Shown: positions 38,722-51,280, numbered from the stretch's first letter. The stretch is DNA of 64,000 bases from an uncultured Buttiauxella sp. (GCA_946480445.1 CAMLJN010000001.1:401352-465351), one strand, 5' to 3'. The notes: generated by a model not told the origin, from the letters alone. Program-made: numbers and translations.

Positions 38722-39776
38722 ACAGTATGCGTCAGCGGTTAATGATTCTGCTTACGCTAATCATGTTATTTTTCCAGCTGGTGAGCGTCGTATGGCTCTG
38801 GCATGAAAGCCGTGAACAAATCAGCTTTCTGGTCAATGAGACGCTCTCAGCCAAATCGCGTAACCAACACGTTGAGAAAGAGATCCGCGAAGCCATCGCC
38901 TCGCTGCTGGTCCCTTCTCTGGTGATGATCGGCTTCACTCTCTTTTTCTCCTTCTGGGCAATCACCTGGATTACCCGCCCCTTAAACCGCCTGCGCACAA
39001 GTCTGGCTAACCGTTCTGCCGATAACCTTTCGCCTCTCCCGATGTATTCCGATATGGATGAGATGGTAGCGGTGACAACCTCATTAAATCAGCTGCTGGG
39101 GCGTCTGGACCATACTATCCAACAAGAGCGTCTGTTTACCGCCGATGCCGCCCATGAGCTGCGCACGCCGCTTGCGGGGCTGAGGTTGCACCTGGAGCTA
39201 ATGGCAAATGCCGGGAATCAGCAGGCCCCTGTGCTGCTGGATCGTATCGATCAGCTGATGCATACCATTGAGCAGCTATTAATGCTGTCCAGAGCCGGGC
39301 AGGCGCTGGCAAGCGGGCATTACACCACCCTGGTCTGGACCCGCGACATCCTCGCGCCGCTGAAAATGGAAATGAATGAAATGATGGCGCTGCGCGATCA
39401 GACGCTTGTCTGGCCGCAGGAAGGTGAAGACAGGGTACAGGGTGATGCCGTGCTATTACGTCTGATGCTGCGCAACCTGCTGGAGAACGCCTCCCGCTAT
39501 AGTCCGGAAGGGAGCGTCATTACCGTGTCGCTGTCCCCACAGGATTCAGCCACGGTGCTGACGGTCTCCGATCAGGGGCCGGGGATTGACGAAAAGCATC
39601 GGGAAACGCTTACCGAGCCCTTCCGTCGGATGGATCAACGCTACGGCGGCAGCGGGCTTGGCTTAAACATCGTCCTGCGCATCGTTCAGCTCCATCATGG
39701 GAAGCTGACGCTTGCTAACCGCAATGAATGCAGCGGTCTGAACGCCAGCTGTTGGCTGCCAACGCAGATCCAATAA
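38718..39776 (+). CDS. PmrB/BasS-like sensor histidine kinase
   Basis: 352 residues. Two membrane helices (about 9-28 and 63-85) flank a short periplasmic loop of about 35 residues. That loop keeps two ExxE motifs, Glu30-Ser-Arg-Glu33 and Glu55-Ile-Arg-Glu58, in the same places as the ferric-iron-sensing ExxE motifs of Salmonella PmrB. HAMP-like, HisKA (phospho-His146 in AAHELRTPLAG) and HATPase (NLLENASRYSPEG, DQGPGID, GGSGLGLNI) follow. The pair with the upstream regulator is clear; whether this is the sole PmrAB of the genome cannot be told here. Confidence 0.85.
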   Translation: MNSMRQRLMILLTLIMLFFQLVSVVWLWHESREQISFLVNETLSAKSRNQHVEKEIREAIASLLVPSLVMIGFTLFFSFWAITWITRPLNRLRTSLANRSADNLSPLPMYSDMDEMVAVTTSLNQLLGRLDHTIQQERLFTADAAHELRTPLAGLRLHLELMANAGNQQAPVLLDRIDQLMHTIEQLLMLSRAGQALASGHYTTLVWTRDILAPLKMEMNEMMALRDQTLVWPQEGEDRVQGDAVLLRLMLRNLLENASRYSPEGSVITVSLSPQDSATVLTVSDQGPGIDEKHRETLTEPFRRMDQRYGGSGLGLNIVLRIVQLHHGKLTLANRNECSGLNASCWLPTQIQ

Positions 39777-39803
39777 AAAAGGGCCGGTTTCACCGGCCCT
39801 TTC
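39775..39803. terminator. Bidirectional terminator between the sensor kinase gene and obgE
   Basis: GGGCCGG-tttca-CCGGCCC (39781-39799) with six A residues before it and TTTCTC after it, fitting termination of both convergent genes. Confidence 0.85.
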
Positions 39804-39815
39804 TCACTGTTCTGA

Positions 39816-41970
<2,155 letters not shown>

Positions 41971-42020
41971 ACTGAAGTTCTCGGGTAGCGCATCAGTTTA
42001 CCGGGCGCAGAATGTAAAAA

Positions 42021-42042
42021 GCCCCGCAACGTGTTGCGGGGC
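42021..42042 (-). terminator. Terminator after rpmA
   Basis: GCCCCGCAAC-ac-GTTGCGGGGC followed by TTTTTAC on the minus strand, 29 bases past the rpmA stop. Confidence 0.9.
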
Positions 42043-42070
42043 TTCCATCCGTTACCGGGACGCGAAAAAC

Positions 42071-42328
<258 letters not shown>

Positions 42329-42346
42329 TTAATCTGCTCCCTTGTA

Positions 42347-42715
<369 letters not shown>

Positions 42716-42731
42716 TCACAATAGGGCGCGA

Positions 42732-42760
42732 ATATTACGCAAACACGGAGCATTTGACAA
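42732..42760 (-). promoter_or_regulatory. rplU-rpmA sigma-70 promoter
   Basis: Minus-strand TTGTCA (42755-42760), 17-bp spacer, TAATAT (42732-42737). Confidence 0.8.
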
Positions 42761-42918
42761 GTCCGATTGTGCAGACACGTAGAAAAAAAACGCAACGTCA
42801 CAGACAACGTTTATCTGCCTCGTTTTTTCAGTACAATCTGTACTACATTAACCTCTTCTCCCTCCATGTGATTCCCTGACAACACATGGTAAACAGGACT
42901 GTAAGCCAGACTTTTGCG

Positions 42919-43890
42919 ATGAATTTAGAAAAAATTAATGAGTTAACCGCGCAAGATATGGCGGGCGTCAACGCGGTCATCCTCGAACAGCTCACTTCGG
43001 ATGTCCAATTGATCAACCAGTTAGGCTATTACATCGTAAGCGGCGGCGGGAAACGCATTCGCCCGATGATTGCTGTACTTGCCGCTCGTGCGCTCGGCTA
43101 TCAGGGTGACGCACACGTCAACATTGCCGCATTGATTGAGTTTATCCATACGGCCACTTTACTTCACGACGATGTGGTTGATGAGTCAGACATGCGCCGT
43201 GGCAAAGCGACGGCCAATGCGGCCTTCGGTAATGCCGCAAGCGTACTGGTAGGCGACTTCATTTACACCCGCGCCTTCCAGATGATGACAAAGCTGGGTT
43301 CGCTAAAAGTGCTCGAGGTCATGTCCGAAGCGGTTAACGTCATTGCTGAAGGGGAAGTCCTGCAGCTGATGAACTGCAATGACCCCGATATCACCGAAGA
43401 AAGCTATATGCGCGTCATCTACAGTAAAACGGCACGTCTGTTTGAAGCCGCCTCACAGTGCTCCGGTATTCTGGCTGGGGCAACCAGCGAGCAGGAACAG
43501 GCCTTACAGGATTATGGCCGCTACCTGGGCACCGCTTTCCAGCTGATCGACGATCTTCTGGATTACAGCGCCGATGGCCAGACGCTCGGTAAAAACGTCG
43601 GCGATGACCTCAATGAAGGCAAACCCACGTTGCCTCTCCTGCATGCTATGCGCAACGGCACGCCCGAGCAGGCACAAATGATCCGCGAAGCTATCGAGCA
43701 AGGAAACGGCCGTCATTTACTGCAGCCTGTTCTCGACACCATGGCCGCCTGTGGCTCTCTGGCATGGACACGGTTACGTGCCGAAGAGGAAGCCGATAAA
43801 GCTATTGCTGCACTCGACATCCTTCCCGACACCGAATACCGGGAAGCATTAATCGCTCTGGCACACATGGCCGTCCAGCGCGATCGTTAA
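42919..43890 (+). CDS. ispB: Octaprenyl diphosphate synthase
   Basis: IspB makes the C40 side chain of ubiquinone and menaquinone and is essential. MNLEKINELTAQDMAG at 42919 gives 323 residues, the E. coli length; an ATG at 42886 would add eleven unconserved residues. The two aspartate-rich motifs are LLHDDVVDESD and LIDDLLDYSAD. Its product serves the same pathway as ubiTUV in this window. Confidence 0.97.
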   Translation: MNLEKINELTAQDMAGVNAVILEQLTSDVQLINQLGYYIVSGGGKRIRPMIAVLAARALGYQGDAHVNIAALIEFIHTATLLHDDVVDESDMRRGKATANAAFGNAASVLVGDFIYTRAFQMMTKLGSLKVLEVMSEAVNVIAEGEVLQLMNCNDPDITEESYMRVIYSKTARLFEAASQCSGILAGATSEQEQALQDYGRYLGTAFQLIDDLLDYSADGQTLGKNVGDDLNEGKPTLPLLHAMRNGTPEQAQMIREAIEQGNGRHLLQPVLDTMAACGSLAWTRLRAEEEADKAIAALDILPDTEYREALIALAHMAVQRDR

Positions 43891-43892
43891 TC

Positions 43893-43916
43893 TGTTGCGC
43901 GCCGCAAGGCGCGCAA
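43893..43916 (+). other. GC hairpin after ispB
   Basis: TTGCGCGCC-gcaa-GGCGCGCAA directly after the stop; no T run, so probably a 3'-protecting stem or weak terminator. Confidence 0.55.
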
Positions 43917-44126
43917 TACATCCAATAAACGCCCTTTATTCTGTTCCCCCTTTCACTCAGCACACCGCTTTTCCCCTGTTACATGCTGTTTTCAACCAAC
44001 TTTGTGTGATGTAACACACTTCTGAGTATTGCCAGGTCTTACTGGAATTTTTTAAATTATTTCATGATATAAATTCCAGATAATAATAAAACACACCAGG
44101 ACATCAAGCAGTAAAAGGGAGAACGA

Positions 44127-44420
44127 ATGAAGAAAAAACGGACTGACTGGCACCCTGCTGATATCGTCGCAGGGCTGCGTAAACGGGGAACCTCCCTTGC
44201 GGCAGAGTCACGCAAGGCCGGGTTAAATTCATCCACGCTGGCCAACGCGCTGACTCGCCCCTGGCCCAAAGGGGAAATGATTATCGCCAGGGCCCTCGAT
44301 ACCCCACCATGGGTAATCTGGCCTTCCCGCTATTATGATCCCGTAACGAACGAATTAATCGATCGTTCTTTGCTGATACGCAAAAAATGTAAGGGGTCAG
44401 AGCACAGCGAACCAGCCTGA
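44127..44420 (+). CDS. sfsB: Ner/Nlp-family DNA-binding regulator SfsB
   Basis: 97 residues, related to the Mu/D108 Ner repressor. The helix-turn-helix is in TSLAAESRKAGLNSSTLANAL (about residues 21-41), and WPKGEMIIARAL follows. In E. coli, sfsB (nlp) is linked with maltose gene expression, but its targets are poorly known. A good GGGAG ribosome site precedes the ATG. It keeps its place after ispB, but murA, which follows it in E. coli, is not here: RNase P RNA comes next. Confidence 0.92.
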   Translation: MKKKRTDWHPADIVAGLRKRGTSLAAESRKAGLNSSTLANALTRPWPKGEMIIARALDTPPWVIWPSRYYDPVTNELIDRSLLIRKKCKGSEHSEPA

Positions 44421-44528
44421 AGGAAAGGGAAAAAACCAAAAGGGAAAGCAGGCCGAGCCAGGATGGCCGCGAACTGTGCTATTTAAAATTGCCGCCGTTC
44501 ATCTTCCCTTCACTCTCATAAAAGCAAA

Positions 44529-44560
44529 ACGCCCCGCTCAGCTTACACTGCGCAGGGCGT
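44529..44560 (-). terminator. rnpB terminator
   Basis: On the minus strand ACGCCCTGCGCAG...CTGAGCGGGGCGT folds to a long stem followed by TTTTGC, about ten bases past the RNase P RNA 3' end. Confidence 0.85.
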
Positions 44561-44570
44561 TTTCCTGAAT

Positions 44571-44949
<379 letters not shown>

Positions 44950-44956
44950 GGCGCGA

Positions 44957-44985
44957 AGTATAGTGGGTTTGCTCCCCTATGTCAC
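44957..44985 (-). promoter_or_regulatory. rnpB promoter
   Basis: Minus-strand GTGACA (44980-44985), 17-bp spacer, TATACT (44957-44962), seven bases before the RNA 5' end. Confidence 0.85.
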
Positions 44986-45102
44986 GCTGACTTAGCCAGT
45001 TGTTCTTATGCCTGGACGATAACGGCTTTTATCCTGTTTCGGCGGCAGGCTAACAGGCCAGCTCAGCTCCCCCTCCTGTTCAGGGCTGAATGCCAAAACC
45101 CC

Positions 45103-45993
45103 TTACTTAGCGACTTCCACCTTAGCCAGTTTTTCGTAATAGCAGGCGATCGCGCTGTGGTCGTCGCTGCCGTGCCCGTCAGCTCGCAGCGCCTGCATCA
45201 TTTCCATTACGGCAGCCGTCAGTGGCAGCTGCGCTCCCACTCCGTGCGAGGTATCCAGCGCATTCGCCAGATCTTTAATGTGCAGATCGATACGGAAACC
45301 CGGTTTAAAATTGCGATCCATCACCATCGGCGCCTTCGCCTCCAGCACGGTACTGCCCGCAAGGCCGCCGCGGATAGCCTGGAAAACCAGCTCGGGGTTC
45401 ACCCCGGCTTTGGTTGCCAATACCAGCGCCTCAGACATCGCCGCAATATTCAGCGCCACGATCACCTGGTTTGCCAGCTTGGTCACGTTGCCCGCGCCGA
45501 TATCCCCGGTATGCACCACCGAGCCTGCCATCGCTTTTAGCAAATCGTAATACTTGTCGAAAATCGCCTTATTACCGCCAACCATCACGGACAGGGTGCC
45601 ATCAATGGCTTTCGGTTCACCGCCGCTCACCGGCGCATCCAGCATAGCAATGCCTTTCGCCTCAAGGGCTTCGGCGATCTCACGGCTCGCCAGCGGGGCG
45701 ATAGAACTCATGTCGATCACCACCGTACCCGGCTTTGCCCCCTCAATAATGCCGTTTTCACCCAGCGCGACTTCTTTTACATGCGGGGAATTAGGCAACA
45801 TGGTGATTATCACCTCGCACTGCTCCGCAATGGCTTTTGGCGTGGCTGCCGTTTCGGCCCCCGCGGCGATCACTTCAGCAATCACCTGCGCATTACGATC
45901 GGCAACCACCAACGAATACCCGGCTTTGATCAGGTTTTTACTCATCGGTTTGCCCATAATCCCCAGGCCAATAAATCCAACTTTCAGCGTCAT
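45103..45993 (-). CDS. garR: 2-hydroxy-3-oxopropionate (tartronate semialdehyde) reductase
   Basis: GarR reduces tartronate semialdehyde to glycerate in galactarate/glucarate breakdown. 296 residues of the beta-hydroxyacid dehydrogenase family: GLGIMGKPM Rossmann loop (9-17), substrate motif DAPVSGGEPKA (119-129), catalytic lysine Lys172 in GAGNVTKLANQ. It follows garL by 17 bases. garK (glycerate kinase), next in E. coli before rnpB, is missing; only about 110 bases lie between the gene and the rnpB promoter. Confidence 0.95.
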   Translation of the reverse strand: MTLKVGFIGLGIMGKPMSKNLIKAGYSLVVADRNAQVIAEVIAAGAETAATPKAIAEQCEVIITMLPNSPHVKEVALGENGIIEGAKPGTVVIDMSSIAPLASREIAEALEAKGIAMLDAPVSGGEPKAIDGTLSVMVGGNKAIFDKYYDLLKAMAGSVVHTGDIGAGNVTKLANQVIVALNIAAMSEALVLATKAGVNPELVFQAIRGGLAGSTVLEAKAPMVMDRNFKPGFRIDLHIKDLANALDTSHGVGAQLPLTAAVMEMMQALRADGHGSDDHSAIACYYEKLAKVEVAK

Positions 45994-46009
45994 AATTCCG
46001 TCTCCCTCT

Positions 46010-46792
46010 TCAGATGGTCGTTATTTTTTTAAAAGAATCGGCAAGCTTCTGAGTCGCAGAGCGGAAACAGCCCAGGTCGCTCCCTACGGCCACAAAGGTC
46101 GCGCCCCATTCCAGGTATCGACGGGCATCGGCTTCCACCGGAGCCAGGATGCCTGCCGGTTTGCCCCGCGCCTTAGCGCGAGCAAAAATATGTTGAATAC
46201 AGCGTTGCACTTCCGGATGCGAGGCGTTGCCCAGATGGCCTAACGCCGCCGCCAGATCGCTCGGGCCGACAAAAATGCCGTCCACACCGTCCGTGGAAGC
46301 AATGGCATCAACGTTATCCACCCCCTGCTGGCTTTCAATTTGTACCAAGACGGTGATGTTCTGGTTGGACTGCACAAAGTAGTCCTGCACGGTGCCAAAC
46401 ATATTGGCGCGGTGAGAAACCGACACGCCGCGAATGCCCTCAGGCGGATAACGAGTCGAAGAAACCGCCAGCGCAGCTTCCGACGGGGTTTCGACAAAAG
46501 GGATAAGGAAGTTGTAGAAGCCGATATCCAGCAGGCGTTTAATGATGACCGGATCGTTGGTCGGCGCACGAACCACCGCCGCGCTTTCGCTACCTTTTAA
46601 TGCCATCAGCTGCGGAATAAAGGTGGAAATATCATTAGGCGCATGCTCGCCGTCCAGGACAAGCCAGTCAAACCCGGCAAGGCCCAGTACCTCAGTGCTG
46701 AGAGGATTAGCCAGCGCGGACCAGCAGCCGATTAGCGTCTGATGAGCGGCCAGTGCAGCCTTGAATTTATTCGGAAAGATGCTGTTGTTCAT
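46010..46792 (-). CDS. garL: 2-dehydro-3-deoxyglucarate aldolase
   Basis: GarL cleaves 5-keto-4-deoxy-D-glucarate (and 2-keto-3-deoxyglucarate) to pyruvate and tartronate semialdehyde. 260 residues of the HpcH/HpaI class II aldolase family. His50 in [11 protein letters not shown], the metal-binding [15 protein letters not shown] and [12 protein letters not shown] are visible. First gene of garL-garR here; in E. coli the transporter garP precedes it, but no transporter is present. Confidence 0.95.
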   Translation of the reverse strand: MNNSIFPNKFKAALAAHQTLIGCWSALANPLSTEVLGLAGFDWLVLDGEHAPNDISTFIPQLMALKGSESAAVVRAPTNDPVIIKRLLDIGFYNFLIPFVETPSEAALAVSSTRYPPEGIRGVSVSHRANMFGTVQDYFVQSNQNITVLVQIESQQGVDNVDAIASTDGVDGIFVGPSDLAAALGHLGNASHPEVQRCIQHIFARAKARGKPAGILAPVEADARRYLEWGATFVAVGSDLGCFRSATQKLADSFKKITTI

Positions 46793-47347
46793 GAACTTTA
46801 CCTTAATTTTCTTTGCTGACTTTTCCCCATCCTGCGTCTGACGCCTGGCACCAGCAGGGAATTATCATGACCATAAATTGAATCAATAATATTTAACGGC
46901 GGAAGCTGCCGCCTTTTTATCCCACGCTAATAACACATCACTCGTTATATTCTGCGCGAAGGGGACCATCGTCATTACTTTTAGCCAACGTCATTTCGGC
47001 CATATGTTCTTAAATAAATGAAGCTGGCGTAATTATCATTCTGGTGTTGCCCATGCGAAAACAGTATAACCGCCCATGGGCACGCGAACATTAGGCAAAA
47101 GCACAATCAATAACGTTTTAAGCATGATTATTACATACAAAAGCACATGCCTGTGGGGGGTATTGCACAGATTTGCAGATTGCCTTCCCGCCCCGCGCGC
47201 CCTCCCCCCTATTAAGTGATATGCCTCACATTCTTGCATTCTCCACCCTGACATTCTTAATTAACCAGTCAGTGCTGGAGACATCTTTCATTTTCACTTT
47301 GCTATGACTTTATAAACAAGAGTTTATTTCCTGGAGAAGCTTGGACC
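46793..47347. promoter_or_regulatory. Divergent garL/garD control region (555 bp)
   Basis: No convincing gene lies here. The region must hold both the garLR and garD promoters and probably sites for CdaR, the sugar-diacid activator, whose motif I cannot recognise reliably. The garP transporter expected beside garL in E. coli is absent. A C-rich tract lies at 47181-47208. Confidence 0.6.
47215..47230 (+). promoter_or_regulatory. Candidate CRP site upstream of garD
   Basis: AGTGA-TATGCC-TCACA matches TGTGA-N6-TCACA at nine of ten positions, about 118 bases before the garD ATG. Confidence 0.6.
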
Positions 47348-48919
47348 ATGGCAGACATCGAAATCAGACAGCATTCACCCGCGGCTTTTTATATTAAAGT
47401 TAATGATACCGACAACGTCGCCATTATTGTTAACGACGCAGGCCTGCAAGCAGGCACGCAGTTTCCCGATGGACTGATATTAACTGAGCATATCCCACAG
47501 GGGCATAAAGTTGCACTCGTTGATATTCCAGCCCAGGGCGAGATCGTACGTTATGGTGAAGTCATCGGCCATGCAGTGCGCAATATTCCGCAAGGCAGCT
47601 GGGTGGATGAATCTCTGGTTACACTGCCAAAAGCGCCGCCGCTGCACACTCTTCCCCTGGCAACAAAAGTTCCTGAGCCATTGCCCGCGCTGGAAGGCTA
47701 CACTTTTCAAGGCTACCGCAATGCAGACGGCAGCGTGGGAACCAAAAATCTCCTCGGCATTACGACCAGCGTGCACTGTGTGGCTGGCGTGGTGGATTAC
47801 GTCATCAAAATCATCGAACGCGACCTGCTGGCACACTATCCTAACGTGGACGGCGTCGTCGGCCTTAATCATCTGTACGGCTGCGGTGTGGCGATCAATG
47901 CGCCGGCGGCGGTGATCCCTATTCGCACCCTTCATAACCTTGCCCTGAATCCAAACTTCGGCGGTGAGGTCATGGTTATTGGCCTGGGCTGCGAAAAGCT
48001 TCAGCCAGAGCGTCTGCTGGCAGGGACTGAGGATGTGCAGGCGATCGCCGTGGGGGATGCAAGCATTGTTCGTCTTCAGGATGAACAGCATGTCGGCTTT
48101 CAGTCCATGGTCGACGACATTTTGCAGGTCGCAAAGCGCCACCTTGAGAAACTAAATCAACGCCTGCGAGAAACCTGCCCGGCAGCCGATCTGGTTGTCG
48201 GTATGCAGTGCGGCGGCAGCGATGCGTTTTCAGGCGTGACGGCAAACCCGGCCGTCGGTTACGCTTCCGATCTGCTGGTACGCTGCGGCGCAACCGTCAT
48301 GTTCTCCGAAGTCACCGAAGTGCGTGACGCGATCCACCTGTTAACGCCGCGGGCCATTAATGAAGACGTTGGCCGGCGCCTGCTCGAAGAGATGGAATGG
48401 TATGACAACTATCTGGATATGGGTAAAACCGACCGCAGCGCCAATCCTTCCCCGGGGAATAAAAAAGGGGGACTGGCAAACGTGGTTGAAAAAGCCCTGG
48501 GTTCCATCGCAAAATCAGGCCAAAGCGCCATTGTCGAGGTGCTGTCACCCGGGCAGCGCCCCACCAGGCGCGGCCTGATTTACGCCGCTACCCCGGCAAG
48601 CGATTTTGTCTGCGGTACGCAGCAGCTTTCCTCCGGCATAACTGTCCAGGTCTTTACCACCGGGCGCGGCACACCCTATGGTTTGCAAGCCGTGCCGGTG
48701 ATCAAAATGGCTACCCGTACTGAGCTGGCGAAGCGCTGGTTTGATCTGATGGATATCAATGCGGGCACCATTGCCACCGGAGAAGAAACCATTGCCGATG
48801 TGGGCTGGCGGCTGTTCAACTTTATTCTCGAAGTCGCAAGCGGCAGACAGAAAACTTTCTCGGACCAGTGGGGACTGCACAACCAGCTCGCGGTATTTAA
48901 CCCGGCACCGGTCACCTGA
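47348..48919 (+). CDS. garD: Galactarate dehydratase
   Basis: GarD dehydrates galactarate to 5-keto-4-deoxy-D-glucarate, the GarL substrate. 523 residues, identical in length to E. coli. It has the N-terminal SAF domain (about 1-95) and the UxaA/GarD catalytic domain with conserved [34 protein letters not shown] and metal-binding cysteines. With garL and garR it carries galactarate as far as glycerate. Confidence 0.97.
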   Translation: MADIEIRQHSPAAFYIKVNDTDNVAIIVNDAGLQAGTQFPDGLILTEHIPQGHKVALVDIPAQGEIVRYGEVIGHAVRNIPQGSWVDESLVTLPKAPPLHTLPLATKVPEPLPALEGYTFQGYRNADGSVGTKNLLGITTSVHCVAGVVDYVIKIIERDLLAHYPNVDGVVGLNHLYGCGVAINAPAAVIPIRTLHNLALNPNFGGEVMVIGLGCEKLQPERLLAGTEDVQAIAVGDASIVRLQDEQHVGFQSMVDDILQVAKRHLEKLNQRLRETCPAADLVVGMQCGGSDAFSGVTANPAVGYASDLLVRCGATVMFSEVTEVRDAIHLLTPRAINEDVGRRLLEEMEWYDNYLDMGKTDRSANPSPGNKKGGLANVVEKALGSIAKSGQSAIVEVLSPGQRPTRRGLIYAATPASDFVCGTQQLSSGITVQVFTTGRGTPYGLQAVPVIKMATRTELAKRWFDLMDINAGTIATGEETIADVGWRLFNFILEVASGRQKTFSDQWGLHNQLAVFNPAPVT

Positions 48920-48952
48920 GGTCACACGGCCAGCTGGTGGGCAGGCCAGTTT

Positions 48953-49240
48953 TTACCCGCCAGCTAAAACATCCCCTTCCGCCGCTCGACTCTCCACCAT
49001 TGTCTGGTAAACCACATATTCAAGAAGCTGACGATAAGTATCCAGAGTCATGATGTCGTTCTCCAGTTCAAGGCGGTTAATAAGCGCGGCAATCACATCC
49101 TTATTCGACAATGGTTTCCCCGACATTAATATTTCAAGTGCCACGCTGCCCATCTGCCAGCAAGCATCTGAGGCAGAAAAATCCGTCGTTAAAATATTGT
49201 TAATTACCTGCTGGCAATTTCCTTTAGCATTCGTAAGCAT
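48953..49240 (-). CDS. AriR/YmgB-family small regulatory connector protein
   Basis: 95 residues. The segment ILMSGKPLSNKDVIAALINR (residues 36-55) and the helix LDTYRQLLEYVVY line up with E. coli YmgB/AriR (SGDNVNNKNIILSLI..., then IRKTLEIVLRY). Members of this family (YmgB, YcgZ, YmgA) are small helical dimers that act on the Rcs phosphorelay and biofilm/acid-resistance genes under BluR in E. coli. AGGAG lies eight bases before the ATG. It converges on garD and is the only gene reading leftward out of an AT-rich islet. The family call rests on remembered sequence only. Confidence 0.7.
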   Translation of the reverse strand: MLTNAKGNCQQVINNILTTDFSASDACWQMGSVALEILMSGKPLSNKDVIAALINRLELENDIMTLDTYRQLLEYVVYQTMVESRAAEGDVLAGG

Positions 49241-49882
49241 CCTATTTCTCCTATCCTGAACATTATTATTCCACCTGTGATGACAGGCATTTAAAATACA
49301 GACAAAGGAAAAATAGATGATATTTCAGATATCGCAAGCTGAAAGGTTTTAGCTAAGCTTCACTCTTTACAATTCATTAGAAAATCGAGGAATTGATTTT
49401 AGAACACCTTTTTGTGACACTCTTCACAAAATCATCAGTAAAATTTTTTAACAAATAAAATCAACAACTTAACAAGAAAACCTCGTAATCTGACGCAGGA
49501 AAAGCCGGTTCAAAAAACCAACAACCATTAAGCTTTTATTATGATTCAGATCAATTTACCCGTTAATCATACCAAATCATTATTAACCTTCGTTAAGAAC
49601 AACAGAACGTTCCTGAATAATATATCCTCAAATATCCTTTTGAAAAATAAGAATTTTCTCATTAGAATGCAAAAAACCGATCATTTTCAATAGCTTATAT
49701 TGAATTCATGATCTACGCTATATATCAACCATGAGCTATACAAAGGGCCACACCTGACAATCATCTATTAAACAATAAGTATTACAAATCTATTTACCAA
49801 CAATCTAAAGACCTCGAGATTATATTTTTCGCGGCACTTCTGCATTTTTATTTGTCGTCTGGTGACCACCCTGGAGATGTAA
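49241..49882. other. AT-rich non-coding stretch (about 640 bp)
   Basis: Markedly AT-rich against GC-rich neighbours, with several A/T runs (e.g. TTTTAACAAATAAAATC). No ORF with a good ribosome site. It probably holds the promoters of the AriR-like gene (leftward) and the 118-residue gene (rightward), and looks like a target for H-NS binding. Composition suggests foreign origin. Confidence 0.6.
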
Positions 49883-50239
49883 ATGAAATGGACTGTTATT
49901 GACTCATTAATCAGCCCAACTACGGGTACGGCTTTCTCATGCATAATTTCTTGCCGTGAGCTTAAACTGATGCTCTGGTATAAAGCTTCACATCTGATGA
50001 TGCCGGGAGATGAGATCGTAACCAGCGACTTAGGTTTATTCATTAATGGCCAGTTAAGTAAAGTGACAATGTGCAATATCATCCCGTTCAACGCTTCACT
50101 CTGGCGAACCATGCTTGCCCAGTCCGATTGCCCCGGAAACGCGGATGTTAAACCTGCGCGATGTCATTTTGAAGAAAGGTGTGAATTAGCGAAATGCCCG
50201 TTCGGGCTGGAGAAAAACCTGCCTGTACAGTTCCCTTAG
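49883..50239 (+). CDS. Unrecognised 118-residue protein with a C-terminal cysteine cluster
   Basis: I do not recognise this protein. The ATG has a good ribosome site (CTGGAGA, six bases upstream), and the frame is open over the least AT-poor part of the islet. It has no signal peptide or clear membrane helix. Six cysteines occur in all; the C-terminal ones form CHFEERCELAKC (about 98-109), a spacing that could bind metal. The N-terminal 90 residues look like a small beta-rich domain. An overlapping minus-strand frame lacks a ribosome site and was set aside. It converges on agaR. Confidence 0.5.
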   Translation: MKWTVIDSLISPTTGTAFSCIISCRELKLMLWYKASHLMMPGDEIVTSDLGLFINGQLSKVTMCNIIPFNASLWRTMLAQSDCPGNADVKPARCHFEERCELAKCPFGLEKNLPVQFP

Positions 50240-50260
50240 AAGAAGGGATGATCCGTATAG

Positions 50261-50310
50261 CAGGAAAAGGCGAGGACGCTCTGCGGCTACCGCTGCCGGG
50301 CGTCCTGATA
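50261..50310 (-). terminator. Hairpin after agaR
   Basis: On the minus strand GGACGC...GCGTCC encloses a smaller CGGCAGCGGTAGCCG stem and is followed by TCGCCTTTTCC, a few bases past the agaR stop. Confidence 0.5.
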
Positions 50311-50313
50311 GCT

Positions 50314-51123
50314 TTACTCAGTCACTACCACAACCTCAACGCCTCCCTTACGCAGCCCGTTAAGGCTTTCGGCAGGGATACCGCTGTCGGTAATCACCAT
50401 ATGGATACGCTGCGTGTCGATAATCTTATGCAGGCTGGAGCGGTTAAATTTGCTGGAATCGGTGACCACAATAATGCGCTCGGCCACCTCACACATCCGG
50501 CGATTCAGACGTGCTTCATCTTCATTATGCGTACTCACACCCCGTTCGAGATCGATGGCATCCACGCCAAGAAAGAGCATATCGAAGTGGTAATTCTGCA
50601 AAGACTGATCGGCCTGATCGCCATAAAACGAAAGGGACTGCCGACGCAGATGCCCGCCAGTCATCAGCAGTTCTACGCCCTCAGCCTCCAGCAGCGCATT
50701 GGCAACGTTCATGCCGTTGGTCATGGCAATAACATCCTGGTGATGGCGCAGCAGACGCGCTATTTCGTAAGTTGTGGTTCCTGAATCCAGAATAACGCGA
50801 TCCCCCGGGTGAATAAGATCGGCTGCCACGCGTGCAATGCTGCGTTTGAGGGAAGTGTTTAGCGAACTTTTATCTTCAACCGTGGGTTCAACCGCTGGCG
50901 TGCCAGCATCGCAAACCAGCGCGCCGCCGTAGGCACGAACGGCAATCCCCTGCTTCTCAAGAAACGCCAGATCGTTGCGGATGGTGACCGTCGAAACACC
51001 GAACCAGGCCGATAAATCATTAACCTGCACGCTTCCCTGCTGACGCAGACGCTGAATAATCTGTTCACGCCTTTCGCTTGTTCCTGTAATGCGCTTGTCC
51101 ATTGCTGATTCGGTGTTGCTCAT
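50314..51123 (-). CDS. agaR: DeoR-family repressor of the aga regulon
   Basis: AgaR represses GalNAc/galactosamine genes; the inducer is a pathway sugar phosphate. [10 protein letters not shown] at 51123 gives 269 residues as in E. coli. The DeoR winged helix is at about 18-70 ([30 protein letters not shown]), and the sugar-phosphate-binding domain holds [10 protein letters not shown] and THNEDEA. It is divergent from kbaZ with several AgaR-type operators between, so it probably also represses itself. Confidence 0.96.
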   Translation of the reverse strand: MSNTESAMDKRITGTSERREQIIQRLRQQGSVQVNDLSAWFGVSTVTIRNDLAFLEKQGIAVRAYGGALVCDAGTPAVEPTVEDKSSLNTSLKRSIARVAADLIHPGDRVILDSGTTTYEIARLLRHHQDVIAMTNGMNVANALLEAEGVELLMTGGHLRRQSLSFYGDQADQSLQNYHFDMLFLGVDAIDLERGVSTHNEDEARLNRRMCEVAERIIVVTDSSKFNRSSLHKIIDTQRIHMVITDSGIPAESLNGLRKGGVEVVVVTE

Positions 51124-51140
51124 AAAAGATCCTTTCATAT

Positions 51141-51164
51141 ACCTTTCGTTTCATTTCGCTTTAT
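51141..51164. promoter_or_regulatory. AgaR operator near the agaR promoter
   Basis: CTTTCGTTTCATTTCGCTTT fits the E. coli AgaR motif (WRMMTTTCRTTTYRYTTTYWKT) almost fully. Confidence 0.75.
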
Positions 51165-51280
51165 CTATTAACACCTTTCTTTTGCCAGAAAGCAAGCCCT
51201 TCCCCTCTTTCAGATTCGCCGCTTATCCGCGTCAAATACGCTTTCACTATGTTTCTTTTGCGAAACAGATCGCAATTCTA

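Noticed and set aside
47036-47254. 72-codon minus-strand frame between garL and garD
   Set aside because: No ribosome site, covers a C-rich tract and the CRP-like site, and resembles nothing known.
49768-50112. 114-codon minus-strand frame in the AT-rich islet
   Set aside because: Overlaps the 118-residue plus-strand gene, has no convincing ribosome site, and extends into AT-rich spacer; not excluded by experiment.
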